A stretch of 64,000 nt of DNA from positions 1 through 64,000 of the forward strand of contig NZ_PYGE01000007.1 in assembly GCF_003014555.1 (NCBI RefSeq), read 5' to 3'. The notes below the pieces were generated by a model. That model saw only the letters and a list, made by a program, of their open reading frames with translations, had not been told where the DNA came from and did no database searches. Position numbers and translations under genes: made by a program. Below are positions 8,411 to 19,466 of this stretch, in pieces; position 1 is the stretch's first letter, and every line of letters begins with the position of its first letter. Source of the DNA: Haloactinopolyspora alba. Lineage in GTDB: Bacteria > Actinomycetota > Actinomycetes > Jiangellales > Jiangellaceae.

Positions 8411-9601
8411 GTGAGGATGTCCACGTTGCGCCGCCGCCGACCCGATGACCTTCCCGGGGTCACGGGGGTCGTGCGGCTCGATCACCGCACGAAGAACCTC
8501 ACCAAGAGACTGAAGCCCGGCGAGATCGGCGTCATCGACCATCTCGACCTCGACCGGGTCAGCGCCGAGGCGCTGGTGGCGTGCGAGGCCGGGGCGGTGG
8601 TGAACGTCCGGCCGTCGGTGAGCGGACGTTACCCCAATCTCGGGCCCGACATCATCGTCCAGGCCGGTATCCCGCTCGTCGACGACGTCGGCCCGGACCT
8701 GTTCAGCACCGTGCACGAGGGTGAGCGGCTCCGCGTCAACGGCGACACCATCTACCGCGACGGCAGCGACGGCTCCGAGGTCGTCGGCACCGGCATCCGG
8801 CACGATCACGACAGTCTCGCCACCCTGATGGGCGCCGCCCGCGAAGGGCTCTCCTCGCAGCTCGAGGCGTTCGCCGCGAACACCATGGAGTTCCTCAAGC
8901 GGGAACGCGAGCTGCTGCTCGACGGTGTCGGCGTGCCGCAGATCCGCTCCGACCTCGAGGGCCGCCACGTCCTCATCGTCGTCCGCGGGTACGACTACAA
9001 GGAGGACCTCACGGCGCTGCGGCCGTACATCCGGGAGTACAACCCGGTGCTCATCGGCGTCGACGGGGGAGCGGACGCGCTGCTTGAGGTCGGGCTCAGC
9101 CCGGACATGATCGTCGGCGACATGGACTCCGTCTCCGACGACGCGTTGTCCAGTGGCGCCGAGCTCGTCGTGCACGCCTACCGCGACGGGCGCGCCCCCG
9201 GGCTCGGCCGGCTGGAGCGGATGGGCCTGTCCGGTGTCCCGTTCGAGGCCACGGGCACCAGCGAGGACATCGCCATGCTGCTGGCCGACGACAAGGGCGC
9301 CACGCTGATCGTCGCCGTGGGCACCCACGCGACGCTCGTCGAGTTCCTGGACAAGGGCCGCTCCGGCATGGCCAGCACGTTCCTGACCCGGCTGCGCGTC
9401 GGCAGCAAGCTCGTCGACGCCAAGGGGGTCAGCCGGCTCTACCACAGCCGGATCCCGGCCTGGATGCTCGCGATCTTCGTGATCGCCGGCATCGCGGCGG
9501 TGGCTGCGGCGCTGTACTCCACCCCGACGGGCAGCGCCTATCTCGACATCTTCGGTTCGTGGTGGGACCGTTTCTACTTCTGGGTGCAAGGACTTTTCTG
9601 A
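8411..9601 (+). CDS. steA: SteA-like septation protein (TPK-fold, membrane anchored)
   Basis: A 396-residue homologue of Rv1697/SteA. The middle carries a thiamin-pyrophosphokinase-like fold with GVDGGADALL and GDMDS motifs. The C-terminus has one hydrophobic helix (AWMLAIFVIAGIAAVAAALY, about residues 350-370). In corynebacteria SteA forms a complex with SteB, a MctB-type protein, that controls daughter-cell separation, and the next gene here is exactly that partner. GTG 8411 is preferred to ATG 8417 because AGGA lies 8 nt upstream and a weak CAGGAT -10 lies 7 nt upstream. Confidence 0.88.
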   Translation: MRMSTLRRRRPDDLPGVTGVVRLDHRTKNLTKRLKPGEIGVIDHLDLDRVSAEALVACEAGAVVNVRPSVSGRYPNLGPDIIVQAGIPLVDDVGPDLFSTVHEGERLRVNGDTIYRDGSDGSEVVGTGIRHDHDSLATLMGAAREGLSSQLEAFAANTMEFLKRERELLLDGVGVPQIRSDLEGRHVLIVVRGYDYKEDLTALRPYIREYNPVLIGVDGGADALLEVGLSPDMIVGDMDSVSDDALSSGAELVVHAYRDGRAPGLGRLERMGLSGVPFEATGTSEDIAMLLADDKGATLIVAVGTHATLVEFLDKGRSGMASTFLTRLRVGSKLVDAKGVSRLYHSRIPAWMLAIFVIAGIAAVAAALYSTPTGSAYLDIFGSWWDRFYFWVQGLF

Positions 9602-9602
9602 C

Positions 9603-10592
9603 GTGATCGACTTTCGATATCACCTGGTCTCGATCATCGCCGTGTTCTTCGCGCTGGCCGCCGGAATCGTGCTCGGTGCGGGACCGCTCGGCGAGACCGT
9701 GGACGACACGCTGGCCGACCAGACCGCGACGCTGCGCGACGAGAACCGCCAACTGCGCGAGGACCTCGCCCAGAGCAAGGCCGACCAGGAGTACCAGGAA
9801 CGTTTCGTCGACGCGGTGACACCGCGGCTGGTCAACGGCGAGCTCGAGGGAAGCAACGTCGCGGTCGTGGCGCTTCCGGGCGCGGAGGACGAGACCGTGA
9901 CGGCAGTGCGTGACGTGCTGACGAGCGCGGGCGCGACGGCCGAGCTGACGGTGCGTATCGAGCCGTCCTGGACCGACCCCGACTCCGAGGCGGTCCTGGA
10001 CGAACTGGCCACCGAGCTGGTGTCCTCCGGCACCGAGCTGCCCGCGGACGCCGACGGCTTCGGTCGCGGTGCCACGGTGCTGGCCGCGGCGTTGATGGCG
10101 CCTCCGGTCGAGGAGGGCAGTCCGACGGGCGCGCACGAGACGGTCGACACCGCCACCGTCACCGCATTCGAGGAGTCCGAACTGATCCAGCTCGAGCAGG
10201 ACGCGTCGGTGGCGCCGTCGATGGCGGTGCTGATCGCGGGGTCGGTCTCCGGCGACGACGCGGAACAGCGGCTGAACCGGCTGGCCGGCTTGTCGGCGCG
10301 GATCGACGCTGTCGGGCAGGGAGCCGTGGTGGCCGGTCCGGCGGCGATCGCCGAGAGCGGGCTGCTCTCCAGCATGCGTGACGGCGACGTCGCCGACGAC
10401 GTCTCGACGGTCGACTCGGTCGACCTGCCCAGCGGCCGGGCGGCCGTGGTCTTCGCGCTGAGCGAGCAGGCGAGCGGCGAGACGGGCAACTACGGCGTCG
10501 TCGGCGAGACCGACGGGGTGCTGCCGCCCGTGCCGGACACCGCGCCGACCGACGGCGCGACCGGCTCCGCCGAGGGGAACGATGCCGGATGA
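9603..10592 (+). CDS. MctB/SteB-type secreted channel-like protein (copper transporter family)
   Basis: 329 residues. The N-terminus MIDFRYHLVSIIAVFFALAA is a single membrane segment or uncleaved signal. A coiled coil (about 30-62) follows, then a large periplasm-side domain and a disordered acidic tail. The family is annotated as copper transporter MctB from M. tuberculosis, while the corynebacterial member SteB acts with SteA in cell separation. The 1-nt gap from steA argues for a joint function here. Start GTG 9603 has AAGGA upstream. Confidence 0.83.
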   Translation: MIDFRYHLVSIIAVFFALAAGIVLGAGPLGETVDDTLADQTATLRDENRQLREDLAQSKADQEYQERFVDAVTPRLVNGELEGSNVAVVALPGAEDETVTAVRDVLTSAGATAELTVRIEPSWTDPDSEAVLDELATELVSSGTELPADADGFGRGATVLAAALMAPPVEEGSPTGAHETVDTATVTAFEESELIQLEQDASVAPSMAVLIAGSVSGDDAEQRLNRLAGLSARIDAVGQGAVVAGPAAIAESGLLSSMRDGDVADDVSTVDSVDLPSGRAAVVFALSEQASGETGNYGVVGETDGVLPPVPDTAPTDGATGSAEGNDAG

Positions 10593-11446
10593 GCCGGCGC
10601 GGACTCGCTGCGGCGGCTCTCGCCGCGGGAACGGCGGCCGCGGTCACGTGGGCGGTCGGCCGGGCGCTGGCGACCTCGCCGCCGGCCGGACGGCGGCGGT
10701 GGGAGCGGACGAACTTCCGCGGCTCCACCGTCACGCTGACCGGTGGGCCCGCGCTGGTCGCGGGTGTCACGGCCGGCGCCGCACTCGCTCCCGGCGTCCC
10801 GCGGCCGGTGCGGGCGGGCGCGGTGGGCAGCTGCGTCGCCGTGGGCGCGATCGGGCTGCTGGACGACCTGGCGCCGTCGTTCGACCCGGACGGCAGGTGG
10901 GGCCGGTTCGCCGGCGACGCCGGCAGCAAGGGCCTGCGCGGACACGTGCTGGCGTTGCGCGACGGCGAGGTCACCAGCGGCGTGCTCAAGATCGGCGTCA
11001 TCGGCCTGGCCGGAGCGGCTGGAGCCGCCCTGGTCAGCGACAATGTGCCGGACGCCGTCATCGGCGGCGCCGCGGTGGCCGGGCACGCGAACGTGGTGAA
11101 CCTGCTCGACCTGCGGCCCGGCCGGGCGAACAAGACCGCCTTGCTGCACGCGCCGCTGGTGCTGCGCGGGCCGGCGAAGGCGGTGGGCGCCGCGGCACTC
11201 GCCGGGTCGGTGGCCAGCCTGCCGGACGACCTCGGTGAGCGGACGATGATGGGCGACTGCGGCGCGAACACGCTTGGCGCGCTGCTCGGCCTGGCGATGG
11301 TGGCACGCGAGGGGCGCACCGCGCGATTGGTGCACCTGGGCGTCGTCACCGGGCTCACACTGCTCAGCGAGAAGGTGAGCTTCACCCGGGTCATCGAGAG
11401 CACGCCGGTCCTGCGTGAACTGGACGGCCTCGGCCGCAGGCCGTAG
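10589..11446 (+). CDS. MraY/WecA-like polyprenyl-phosphate glycosyl-1-phosphate transferase family membrane protein
   Basis: 285 residues with about eight hydrophobic segments. Catalytic-type motifs of the MraY/WecA superfamily are recognisable: GLLDDL (about 88-93), NLLDLRPGRA and MGDCGANTLGALLG. The protein is shorter than MraY (about 360 residues) and its motifs are shifted, so it belongs to the short actinobacterial branch encoded beside murJ. The substrate is unknown. An undecaprenyl-phosphate-linked sugar is a reasonable inference. It overlaps the mctB-like gene by 4 nt (ATGA) and lies 4 nt before murJ. Confidence 0.78.
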   Translation: MSRRGLAAAALAAGTAAAVTWAVGRALATSPPAGRRRWERTNFRGSTVTLTGGPALVAGVTAGAALAPGVPRPVRAGAVGSCVAVGAIGLLDDLAPSFDPDGRWGRFAGDAGSKGLRGHVLALRDGEVTSGVLKIGVIGLAGAAGAALVSDNVPDAVIGGAAVAGHANVVNLLDLRPGRANKTALLHAPLVLRGPAKAVGAAALAGSVASLPDDLGERTMMGDCGANTLGALLGLAMVAREGRTARLVHLGVVTGLTLLSEKVSFTRVIESTPVLRELDGLGRRP

Positions 11447-11450
11447 CGCC

Positions 11451-13109
11451 GTGAGCGCGCGACGCGTCGCCGCGGGGGCGGCGACCGGAATCGCCGGGGG
11501 AGCCGCGCTGATCGCCGCGATCAGCGTGGTGGCGCGGGTGGTCGGCTTCGGCCGGCAGCTCGTGTTCAACTCCCAGGTCGGGGTGACCCTGCTCGGCAGC
11601 GTCTACTCGACCGCGAACGCGATCCCGAACGTCGTCTTCGAGATCGTCGCCGGCGGCGCCCTCGCCAGCGTCGTCGTGCCGTTGCTCGCGGCGGCGGCGC
11701 AGCGCGGCGACACCGTGCACGTGCGGCAGACGGTGTCCGCGCTGCTGGGCTGGACGCTCGCGCTGCTGGTGCCGGTGGCGCTGCTGGGCGTGCTGGTCGC
11801 GGGGCCGTTGATCGAGCTGATGCTGCGCGGACAGGGCGGGTCGGCGGGTGTCGAGGCCGGCCGCTCGATGCTGGTGCTGTTCCTGCCGCAGATCCCGCTG
11901 TACGGCATCGCGGTCGTCACCGCGGGCACGCTGCAGGCACACCGGCGGTTCCTGGCCGCGGCGCTGGCGCCGGTGGTGTCGAGCGTGGTGGTCGCCGGGG
12001 CGTACCTGGTGTTCGGAACGACGTTCACCGGCGACGCCGACGACCTCGGCGACCTGACCCGGCAGGGTGAGCTGATCCTGGCCGGCGGCACCACGCTGGG
12101 CGTGCTGGCCCTGGCGCTGACCACGCTGCTGCCGATGCTGATGAAGGTCACCGGGCTGCGGCCGACACTGCGGTTCCCGCCCGGCATCGCGCGTCGCGCG
12201 GCGGCGCTGGCCGGAGCCGGCCTCGTCACGCTGCTCGCCCAGCAGATGGCGTACCTGACGTCCTACGTCACGTCGAACCAGCACGCCGGCGACGGCGGTG
12301 CGGTGACGTACCTGAACAGCTGGATGGTCTATCTGCTGCCGTACGCCGTTCTCGCGGTTCCGATCGCCACCGCGTCGTTCCCGCGGCTGGCGGAGTACGC
12401 CGAGGTGGACCGTGCCGCCTACGCGCGCACGCTCGCGGAGTCCACTCGCGCGGTGCTGATGGTGTCGACGGCCGGGGCGGCGGCGCTGATCGCGGCGGCG
12501 TGGCCGGTGGCCAGGTTCTTCGACGCCATCGACCAGGGAGACTCGGCGGCGCCGGCACGGATGGCGTGGGCGCTCGTGGCGTTCGCGCCGGGACTGATCG
12601 GCTACGGACTCATCGCGCATCTGGGCCGGGCGCTGTACGCCCGCCGCCGGGGACGCACGGCTGCCGCGGCGACCAGCACCGGATGGCTGCTGGTGGTGCT
12701 GCTCGCGGTGGTGCTGACCGCGCTCGTCCCGCAGGAAAAGGTCACCGCCGCGCTCGGGCTCGCGCACACGGCCGGCATGACCGTGGCCGGCGTGCTGCTG
12801 GTCGCCGGTGTGATCCGCGACTCCGGGCGGACGGCGACGACGGGCGTCGTGCGGGTGCTGGCCCTCGCGCTGCTGGCCGGTGCGGCCGGCGGCGCATGCG
12901 GGTGGCTGGTGGCCGGCGCCTTCCCGGCCGGCGGAGCCGGCACGCAGGTCGTCGCCGGTGTGGCGGCGGGGATGGTCGTGGCGACGGTGATGGCGGCGGT
13001 GCTCTGGGCGCTGATGCGCGGGGAGCTGACGGCTACGCTGAGGCGACGCCGTGCCGCTCCCGGGCACGAGCCCGGTGCGGGCGATACTCGGAGAGGGGAG
13101 AGCCGGTGA
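11451..13109 (+). CDS. murJ: MurJ/MviN lipid II flippase
   Basis: 552 residues and about 14 hydrophobic segments of the MOP exporter superfamily. Recognisable MurJ features are the ARVVGFGRQLVF opening, IPNVVFEIVAGGALASVVVPL in the second helix, and AVPIATASFPRLAE in the middle. It flips lipid-linked peptidoglycan precursor across the membrane. Start GTG 11451 fits the family N-terminus. The upstream M in frame would add 12 residues overlapping the previous gene. It is translationally coupled to the following glycosyltransferase. Confidence 0.9.
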   Translation: MSARRVAAGAATGIAGGAALIAAISVVARVVGFGRQLVFNSQVGVTLLGSVYSTANAIPNVVFEIVAGGALASVVVPLLAAAAQRGDTVHVRQTVSALLGWTLALLVPVALLGVLVAGPLIELMLRGQGGSAGVEAGRSMLVLFLPQIPLYGIAVVTAGTLQAHRRFLAAALAPVVSSVVVAGAYLVFGTTFTGDADDLGDLTRQGELILAGGTTLGVLALALTTLLPMLMKVTGLRPTLRFPPGIARRAAALAGAGLVTLLAQQMAYLTSYVTSNQHAGDGGAVTYLNSWMVYLLPYAVLAVPIATASFPRLAEYAEVDRAAYARTLAESTRAVLMVSTAGAAALIAAAWPVARFFDAIDQGDSAAPARMAWALVAFAPGLIGYGLIAHLGRALYARRRGRTAAAATSTGWLLVVLLAVVLTALVPQEKVTAALGLAHTAGMTVAGVLLVAGVIRDSGRTATTGVVRVLALALLAGAAGGACGWLVAGAFPAGGAGTQVVAGVAAGMVVATVMAAVLWALMRGELTATLRRRRAAPGHEPGAGDTRRGESR

Positions 13110-14203
13110 GGCTCACGATCGTGGTCGGCATGACGGCCGGTGGAGTCGGCGCGCACGTGCGTTCGCTCGTCGAACGGCTGGGAGCGCTGGGCGTGACCAC
13201 CGGCGTGGCCGGTCCGGCCGAGACCGAGGAACGGTTCGGGTTCACTGCTGCGGGGGCGCGGTTCGTCCCGGTGGAGATCGGCAGCGCGCCGAACCCGCCG
13301 TCGGATCTGGCGGCCGTGCGGGCGCTGCGCCGGGCGTTCTCCGGCGCCGACGCGGTGCACGCGCACGGGTTCCGCGCGGCCGCGCTGTCGGGGCTGGCGC
13401 TGGGACGTCGCCGGCCCGGCCGGACACCGCTGCTGGCGACCTGGCACAACGCGGTTCTCGGCGGCGGGCCGCGCCGGCTGGTGCTCGGCGGTGTGGAACG
13501 GCTGGCGGCGCGCCGGGCCGACATCACCCTCGGCGTCTCGTCCGATCTCGTCCGCCGTGCCCGCGACCTGGGTGCCCCGCGGACCCGGATCGCCCCGGTG
13601 GCCGCTCCGGTTCCGCGGGCGCCGGAGCGTTCCCGTGAGGACGTCCGCGCGGAGCTGGGCGCCGGCGACCGGCCGCTGCTGGTGGCGGTGAACCGGCTGG
13701 CCGAGCAGAAGGGGTTGGACACGCTGCTCGCCGCCGCCGCGCGGTGGGGTGACCGCGATCCGGCGCCGCTGACCGTCGTCGCCGGCGACGGGCCCGAGCA
13801 GGACCGGCTGCAGCACGTCATCGACCGCGACGGGCTCGCCGTGCGGCTGCTGGGCCGCCGCGGTGACGTGCCGGACCTGCTGGCCGCGGCCGACCTCTAC
13901 GTGCTGTCGTCGGTGTGGGAGGGCAGGCCGCTGGTGGTGCAGGAGGCGATGCTGGCGGGCCTGCCGGTGGTGGCGACGGCGGCCGGGGGTGTTCCCGAGC
14001 TGGTCGGTGACGGCGCCGAGGTCGTGCCGGTGGGCGACGACGCGGCGTTCGCGCGCGCGGTGTGCGGGCTGCTGGACGATCCGGCCCGCCGCGACGAGCA
14101 GCTGCAGCGGGCGCGAGAGCAGGTCGCGGGCTGGCCGGACGAGGACGACAACGCCCGGCTTGTCGCCGACCTGTGCCGAGAGCTCACCTCGCGCCGCGGG
14201 TGA
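13106..14203 (+). CDS. GT4-family glycosyltransferase
   Basis: 365 residues with a GT-B fold. The N-terminal Rossmann half opens with VVGMTAGGVGAHVRSL. The C-terminal half has LLVAVNRLAEQKGLDTLL, VAGDGPEQDRL and the donor-binding signature SVWEGRPLVVQEAMLAGLPVVAT (glutamate of the E-x7-E motif). The acceptor is unknown. Its place after an MraY-like enzyme and murJ suggests a lipid-linked envelope glycan. GTG 13106 overlaps the murJ stop, with GAGAGGGGAG upstream. Confidence 0.87.
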   Translation: MRLTIVVGMTAGGVGAHVRSLVERLGALGVTTGVAGPAETEERFGFTAAGARFVPVEIGSAPNPPSDLAAVRALRRAFSGADAVHAHGFRAAALSGLALGRRRPGRTPLLATWHNAVLGGGPRRLVLGGVERLAARRADITLGVSSDLVRRARDLGAPRTRIAPVAAPVPRAPERSREDVRAELGAGDRPLLVAVNRLAEQKGLDTLLAAAARWGDRDPAPLTVVAGDGPEQDRLQHVIDRDGLAVRLLGRRGDVPDLLAAADLYVLSSVWEGRPLVVQEAMLAGLPVVATAAGGVPELVGDGAEVVPVGDDAAFARAVCGLLDDPARRDEQLQRAREQVAGWPDEDDNARLVADLCRELTSRRG

Positions 14204-14307
14204 CGGGGTGGCCGGGGTGATCCCACCCTTGCCCGCGGCTCGCTCGTTCCTCGCTCGCCGATGCCCGTCCGCACCATGGATGGGACCACCACGGCCACCC
14301 CGCCCGT
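14203..14307 (+). terminator. long imperfect inverted repeat after the glycosyltransferase gene
   Basis: ACGGGGTGGCCGGGGTGATC at 14203 pairs imperfectly with the complement ending at 14307 (GGCCACCCCGCCCGT), around a 54-nt loop. It begins at the stop codon, so it probably ends the 3.4-14.2 kb transcripts. The rest of the 14204-14758 gap holds no credible gene. It contains a perfect 14-bp palindrome, CCGATGATCATCGG, at 14497-14510 in a locally AT-richer stretch. Confidence 0.5.
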
Positions 14308-14496
14308 CCTGGCCGGTCGGCTCGCGGGCGAGGACGCAGAGCGCCCCCACCACCCAGCCGAATGCGGGCGAGCACGAGGGAGATTCCGCCCCGCCGGCCG
14401 CGAGTCCGGCGGGGCGGATGACCACCACGGGGGAAAGTGGCCGAAGACAAACGTACCTGATCAAGATCGTCATGCCACCGATTCGGCGATACTTCT

Positions 14497-14510
14497 CCGA
14501 TGATCATCGG
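14497..14510. promoter_or_regulatory. 14-bp palindrome upstream of pyrG
   Basis: CCGATGATCATCGG is a perfect palindrome about 100 bp before the pyrG -10 box, in the least GC-rich part of this gap. It could be an operator. No regulator can be named. Confidence 0.35.
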
Positions 14511-14606
14511 CACTTTCTCGTTGCCGCCGACGGAAGTGCCGGTGAGTCTCCGGGAGGAGACGGCCCGGGGTGGCGAGTTCGTGGCGCCGCGACGGTGCCG
14601 GCCTGT

Positions 14607-14612
14607 TAGGCT
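14607..14612 (+). promoter_or_regulatory. -10 box TAGGCT of pyrG
   Basis: TAGGCT predicts a transcript start near 14620. That leaves either a 139-nt leader to TTG 14759 or a leaderless GTG at 14621, 8 nt after the box. Confidence 0.5.
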
Positions 14613-14614
14613 GA

Positions 14615-16951
<2,337 letters not shown>

Positions 16952-16976
16952 GGAAATCAGTGGCCCTTTCGCGGCG

Positions 16977-17007
16977 TTAACTGTACCGTCTGGACGGTTC
17001 ATTTTAT
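16977..17007. promoter_or_regulatory. TetR operator inside the MFS promoter
   Basis: ACCGTC-TG-GACGGT (16985-16998) is a perfect 6-bp-arm palindrome. It sits between a -35-like TTAACT (16977-16982) and an AT-rich -10-like TTTTAT (17002-17007), so bound repressor would block the promoter of the transporter. It also lies just upstream of the tetR start, which allows autorepression. Confidence 0.6.
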
Positions 17008-17022
17008 CGCTGGAGTGTGTCG

Positions 17023-18546
17023 ATGACGATGACGACGACCGTACGGGACCGCGAGCGGGCGGGCCCGAAGGAATGGGCTGCGCTGGTCGTTCTGCTGTTG
17101 CCGGTGCTGTTGATCTCCGTCGACATGACCGTCCTGAGCTTCGCCGTGCCGCACCTGACCGAGGACCTCGCGCCCAGCGGCACGCAACTGCTGTGGATCG
17201 TGGACGTCTACGGCTTCCTGATCGCGGGACTGCTGGTCACGATGGGCACGCTCGGCGACCGGATCGGGCGGCGCCGGCTGTTGCTGGCCGGTGCGGCGGC
17301 TTTCGGCGTAGCCTCGGCCCTGGCGGCGTACGCGTCCGACCCCGCGGTGCTGATCGCGGCGCGCGCCCTGCTGGGCATCGCCGGCGCCACGCTGATGCCG
17401 TCGACGCTGTCGCTGATCCGCAACATCTTCCTGGACATCCGCCAGCGGACCCTGGCCATCGCCATCTGGGCGACGATGTTCTCCGTCGGGTCCGCGGCCG
17501 GCCCGCTGGTCGGCGGCTGGATGCTCGAGCACTTCTGGTGGGGCTCGGTGTTCCTGGTGAACCTGCCCGTGATGGCGCTGCTGCTGGTGCTGGCGCCGCT
17601 GGTGGTGCCGGAGTCGCGGGACCCGGACCCGGGCCGCTACGACCTGGCGAGCGCGGGCCTGTCGCTGGTGGCGATGCTGCTCGCGATCTACGGCATCAAG
17701 AACCTGGTCACCGACGGCTTCGCCCCGGTGGCGACGGTCACCCTGGTGGCCGGCGTGTTCGTGGGCGCGGTGTTCGTCCGCCGGCAGCGCCGCCTGCCGG
17801 TTCCGCTGCTGGACCTGCGGCTGTTCGGGAATCCCGCGTTCAGCGCGTCGATCATCACGAACCTGCTGACGACGTTCGCGATCGTGGGGGCGCTGTTCTT
17901 CGTCACGCAGTACCTGCAGCTCGTCCTCGGCATGTCGCCGCTGTCCGCGGGCCTGCTGCTGGTGCCCGGCCTGGCGCTGGCCGTCGTCAGCGGGTTGACC
18001 GCGGTTCCGCTGATGCGGCGGGTCCGGGCGGCGTGGCTGGTGTTCGTCAGCCTGCTGACGGTGGCCGTGGGGTACTCGCTGATGACGCTCGTGGACGACG
18101 GCTCCGGCTCGACCGTCGTGCTGCTGGCGTTCCTGCTGGTCGGTGGCGGTGTGGGCCTGGTGCAGACGATCACGAACAACCTGATCATGAACACCGTCGA
18201 CCCCACGAAGGCCGGAGCCGCGGCGGCGGTCTCGGAGACCGCGTACGAGGTCGGCGGCGGGACCGGCGTCGCGATCCTGGGCAGCGTGCTGTCGGCGGTC
18301 TACGCCGGCGGGCTGACGGCGGTCGACGGCATCGGCGGCGACGCGATGGAGCACGCACGCGAAACCATCGGCGGCGCGATGAGCGTGGCCGAGCGGACCG
18401 GCGGCGAGGCCGGGACCTCGCTGCAGACGGCGGCCGGCGCCGCGTTCACGGACGCGGTGCACGTCACCAGCGTGATCGGTGCCGTGGTGGTGGCGCTCGC
18501 GGCCGTGCAGGTCTTCGTCGTCCTGCGCCGCACCCCGTCGAAGTGA
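17023..18546 (+). CDS. MFS multidrug efflux transporter (DHA2, 14-TM, QacA/EmrB type)
   Basis: 507 residues with about 14 hydrophobic segments. Motif D1-like SVDMTVLSFAVPHL is in TM1, motif A GTLGDRIGRRRLLLAG is between TM2 and TM3, and motif C-like TMFSVGSAAGPLVGGWML is in TM5. These define the DHA2 drug:proton antiporters. Start ATG 17023 has TGGAG 7 nt upstream. GTG 17017 is possible. Divergent TetR control and the operator support inducible efflux of a toxic compound of unknown identity. The pair interrupts the otherwise conserved pyrG-Nudix adjacency. Confidence 0.88.
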   Translation: MTMTTTVRDRERAGPKEWAALVVLLLPVLLISVDMTVLSFAVPHLTEDLAPSGTQLLWIVDVYGFLIAGLLVTMGTLGDRIGRRRLLLAGAAAFGVASALAAYASDPAVLIAARALLGIAGATLMPSTLSLIRNIFLDIRQRTLAIAIWATMFSVGSAAGPLVGGWMLEHFWWGSVFLVNLPVMALLLVLAPLVVPESRDPDPGRYDLASAGLSLVAMLLAIYGIKNLVTDGFAPVATVTLVAGVFVGAVFVRRQRRLPVPLLDLRLFGNPAFSASIITNLLTTFAIVGALFFVTQYLQLVLGMSPLSAGLLLVPGLALAVVSGLTAVPLMRRVRAAWLVFVSLLTVAVGYSLMTLVDDGSGSTVVLLAFLLVGGGVGLVQTITNNLIMNTVDPTKAGAAAAVSETAYEVGGGTGVAILGSVLSAVYAGGLTAVDGIGGDAMEHARETIGGAMSVAERTGGEAGTSLQTAAGAAFTDAVHVTSVIGAVVVALAAVQVFVVLRRTPSK

Positions 18547-18627
18547 CGGACGGCCGCACCGTGATGGTGGTGCGTTCACCCGCGCAACAGCACCGGTAGA
18601 TGCTCCACCATCCCGAGGAACACGCCC

Positions 18628-18633
18628 TAGGCT
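18628..18633 (+). promoter_or_regulatory. -10 box TAGGCT, leaderless Nudix gene
   Basis: TAGGCT is followed by 7 nt (GGCCGGA) and ATG 18641. A leaderless mRNA is predicted. Confidence 0.6.
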
Positions 18634-18640
18634 GGCCGGA

Positions 18641-19294
18641 ATGAGCGAGAGTTTGGCAGATCAGCCGGAAAGCTGGCCGGTCACGGCGTCCGACACCGGG
18701 TTCACCGGCGGCGTGGTGTCGGTGCGCAGCGACACGATCCGCTCACCGGTCGACGACGGCGAGTTCGTGCGTGACGTCGTCGAGCACCCCGGCGCGGTGG
18801 CCGTGGTCGCGCTCGACGACGACGCACGGGTACTGGTCGTGCGCCAGTACCGGCATCCGGTGCGGCTGCGACCGGTCGAGCTGCCGGCCGGTCTGCGCGA
18901 CGTCGACGACGAGCCACCGCGGCTCACGGCCGAGCGGGAACTGTACGAGGAAGGACACGTCCGTGCGCGCGACTGGAACGTCCTCGTCGACCTGCTGCCG
19001 TCGCCGGGGATGACCGACGAGGCCATCCGGGTGTTCCTCGCGCGCGGCATCACCGCGTTGCCCGAGGACGAGCGGTACAGCGGCCATCACGAGGAGGCAG
19101 ACCTGGACGTCGACTGGGTCGCGTTGCCCGAGCTCGTGGAGGCGGTCCTCGCCGGACGGGTGCAGAACGCCACCCTGTGCGCCGGCGTGCTGGCGGCGTG
19201 GGCGGTGCACGTCGGCGGCCCGGCGGAGCGCGGCTACGGCGAGCTGCGCCCTGCCGACGCGCCGTGGGCGAGCGGCGCGAGGTCCGGCGACTGA
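18641..19294 (+). CDS. Nudix hydrolase, ADP-ribose pyrophosphatase type
   Basis: 217 residues. The position after pyrG and the PVELPAGLRDV...ERELYEE segment match the M. tuberculosis ADP-ribose pyrophosphatase (Rv1700). The metal-binding REL-x-EE core of the Nudix box is present near residues 101-106. The box glycine is displaced, however: EEGHV stands where the family has EE-x-G-U. The conserved SPGMTDEAI loop follows. It probably hydrolyses ADP-ribose or a related nucleotide-diphosphate compound. It has a leaderless-type promoter. Confidence 0.85.
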   Translation: MSESLADQPESWPVTASDTGFTGGVVSVRSDTIRSPVDDGEFVRDVVEHPGAVAVVALDDDARVLVVRQYRHPVRLRPVELPAGLRDVDDEPPRLTAERELYEEGHVRARDWNVLVDLLPSPGMTDEAIRVFLARGITALPEDERYSGHHEEADLDVDWVALPELVEAVLAGRVQNATLCAGVLAAWAVHVGGPAERGYGELRPADAPWASGARSGD

Positions 19295-19389
19295 CGACAG
19301 CGACCCGCGTGCACCCCGCGCCACGCCGGTGCTCCGGGTCGGCTGATCGGACCGCCCGTCCGGCGCGAGCCGGCGGAAGATGCCGGGAC

Positions 19390-19395
19390 TAGACT
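19390..19395 (+). promoter_or_regulatory. -10 box TAGACT of ald
   Basis: TAGACT predicts a start near 19402 and a leader of about 65 nt before TTG 19467. Confidence 0.45.
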
Positions 19396-19466
19396 CAGCC
19401 CGCCGCCCACCGCGGGGTCGGCCGCCCGACAGCGTCGTCGGGTCGAGTTCGAAGGGTTGGACAGCC

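Noticed and set aside
14261-14609. Small genes in the glycosyltransferase-pyrG gap
   Set aside because: Frames on both strands are Pro/Ser/Arg-rich, lack ribosome-binding sites and do not show the codon pattern of neighbouring genes.
16952-17002. Longer TetR protein starting at ATG 17002
   Set aside because: Its first codons overlap the operator palindrome, and the added residues do not fit the TetR N-terminus.
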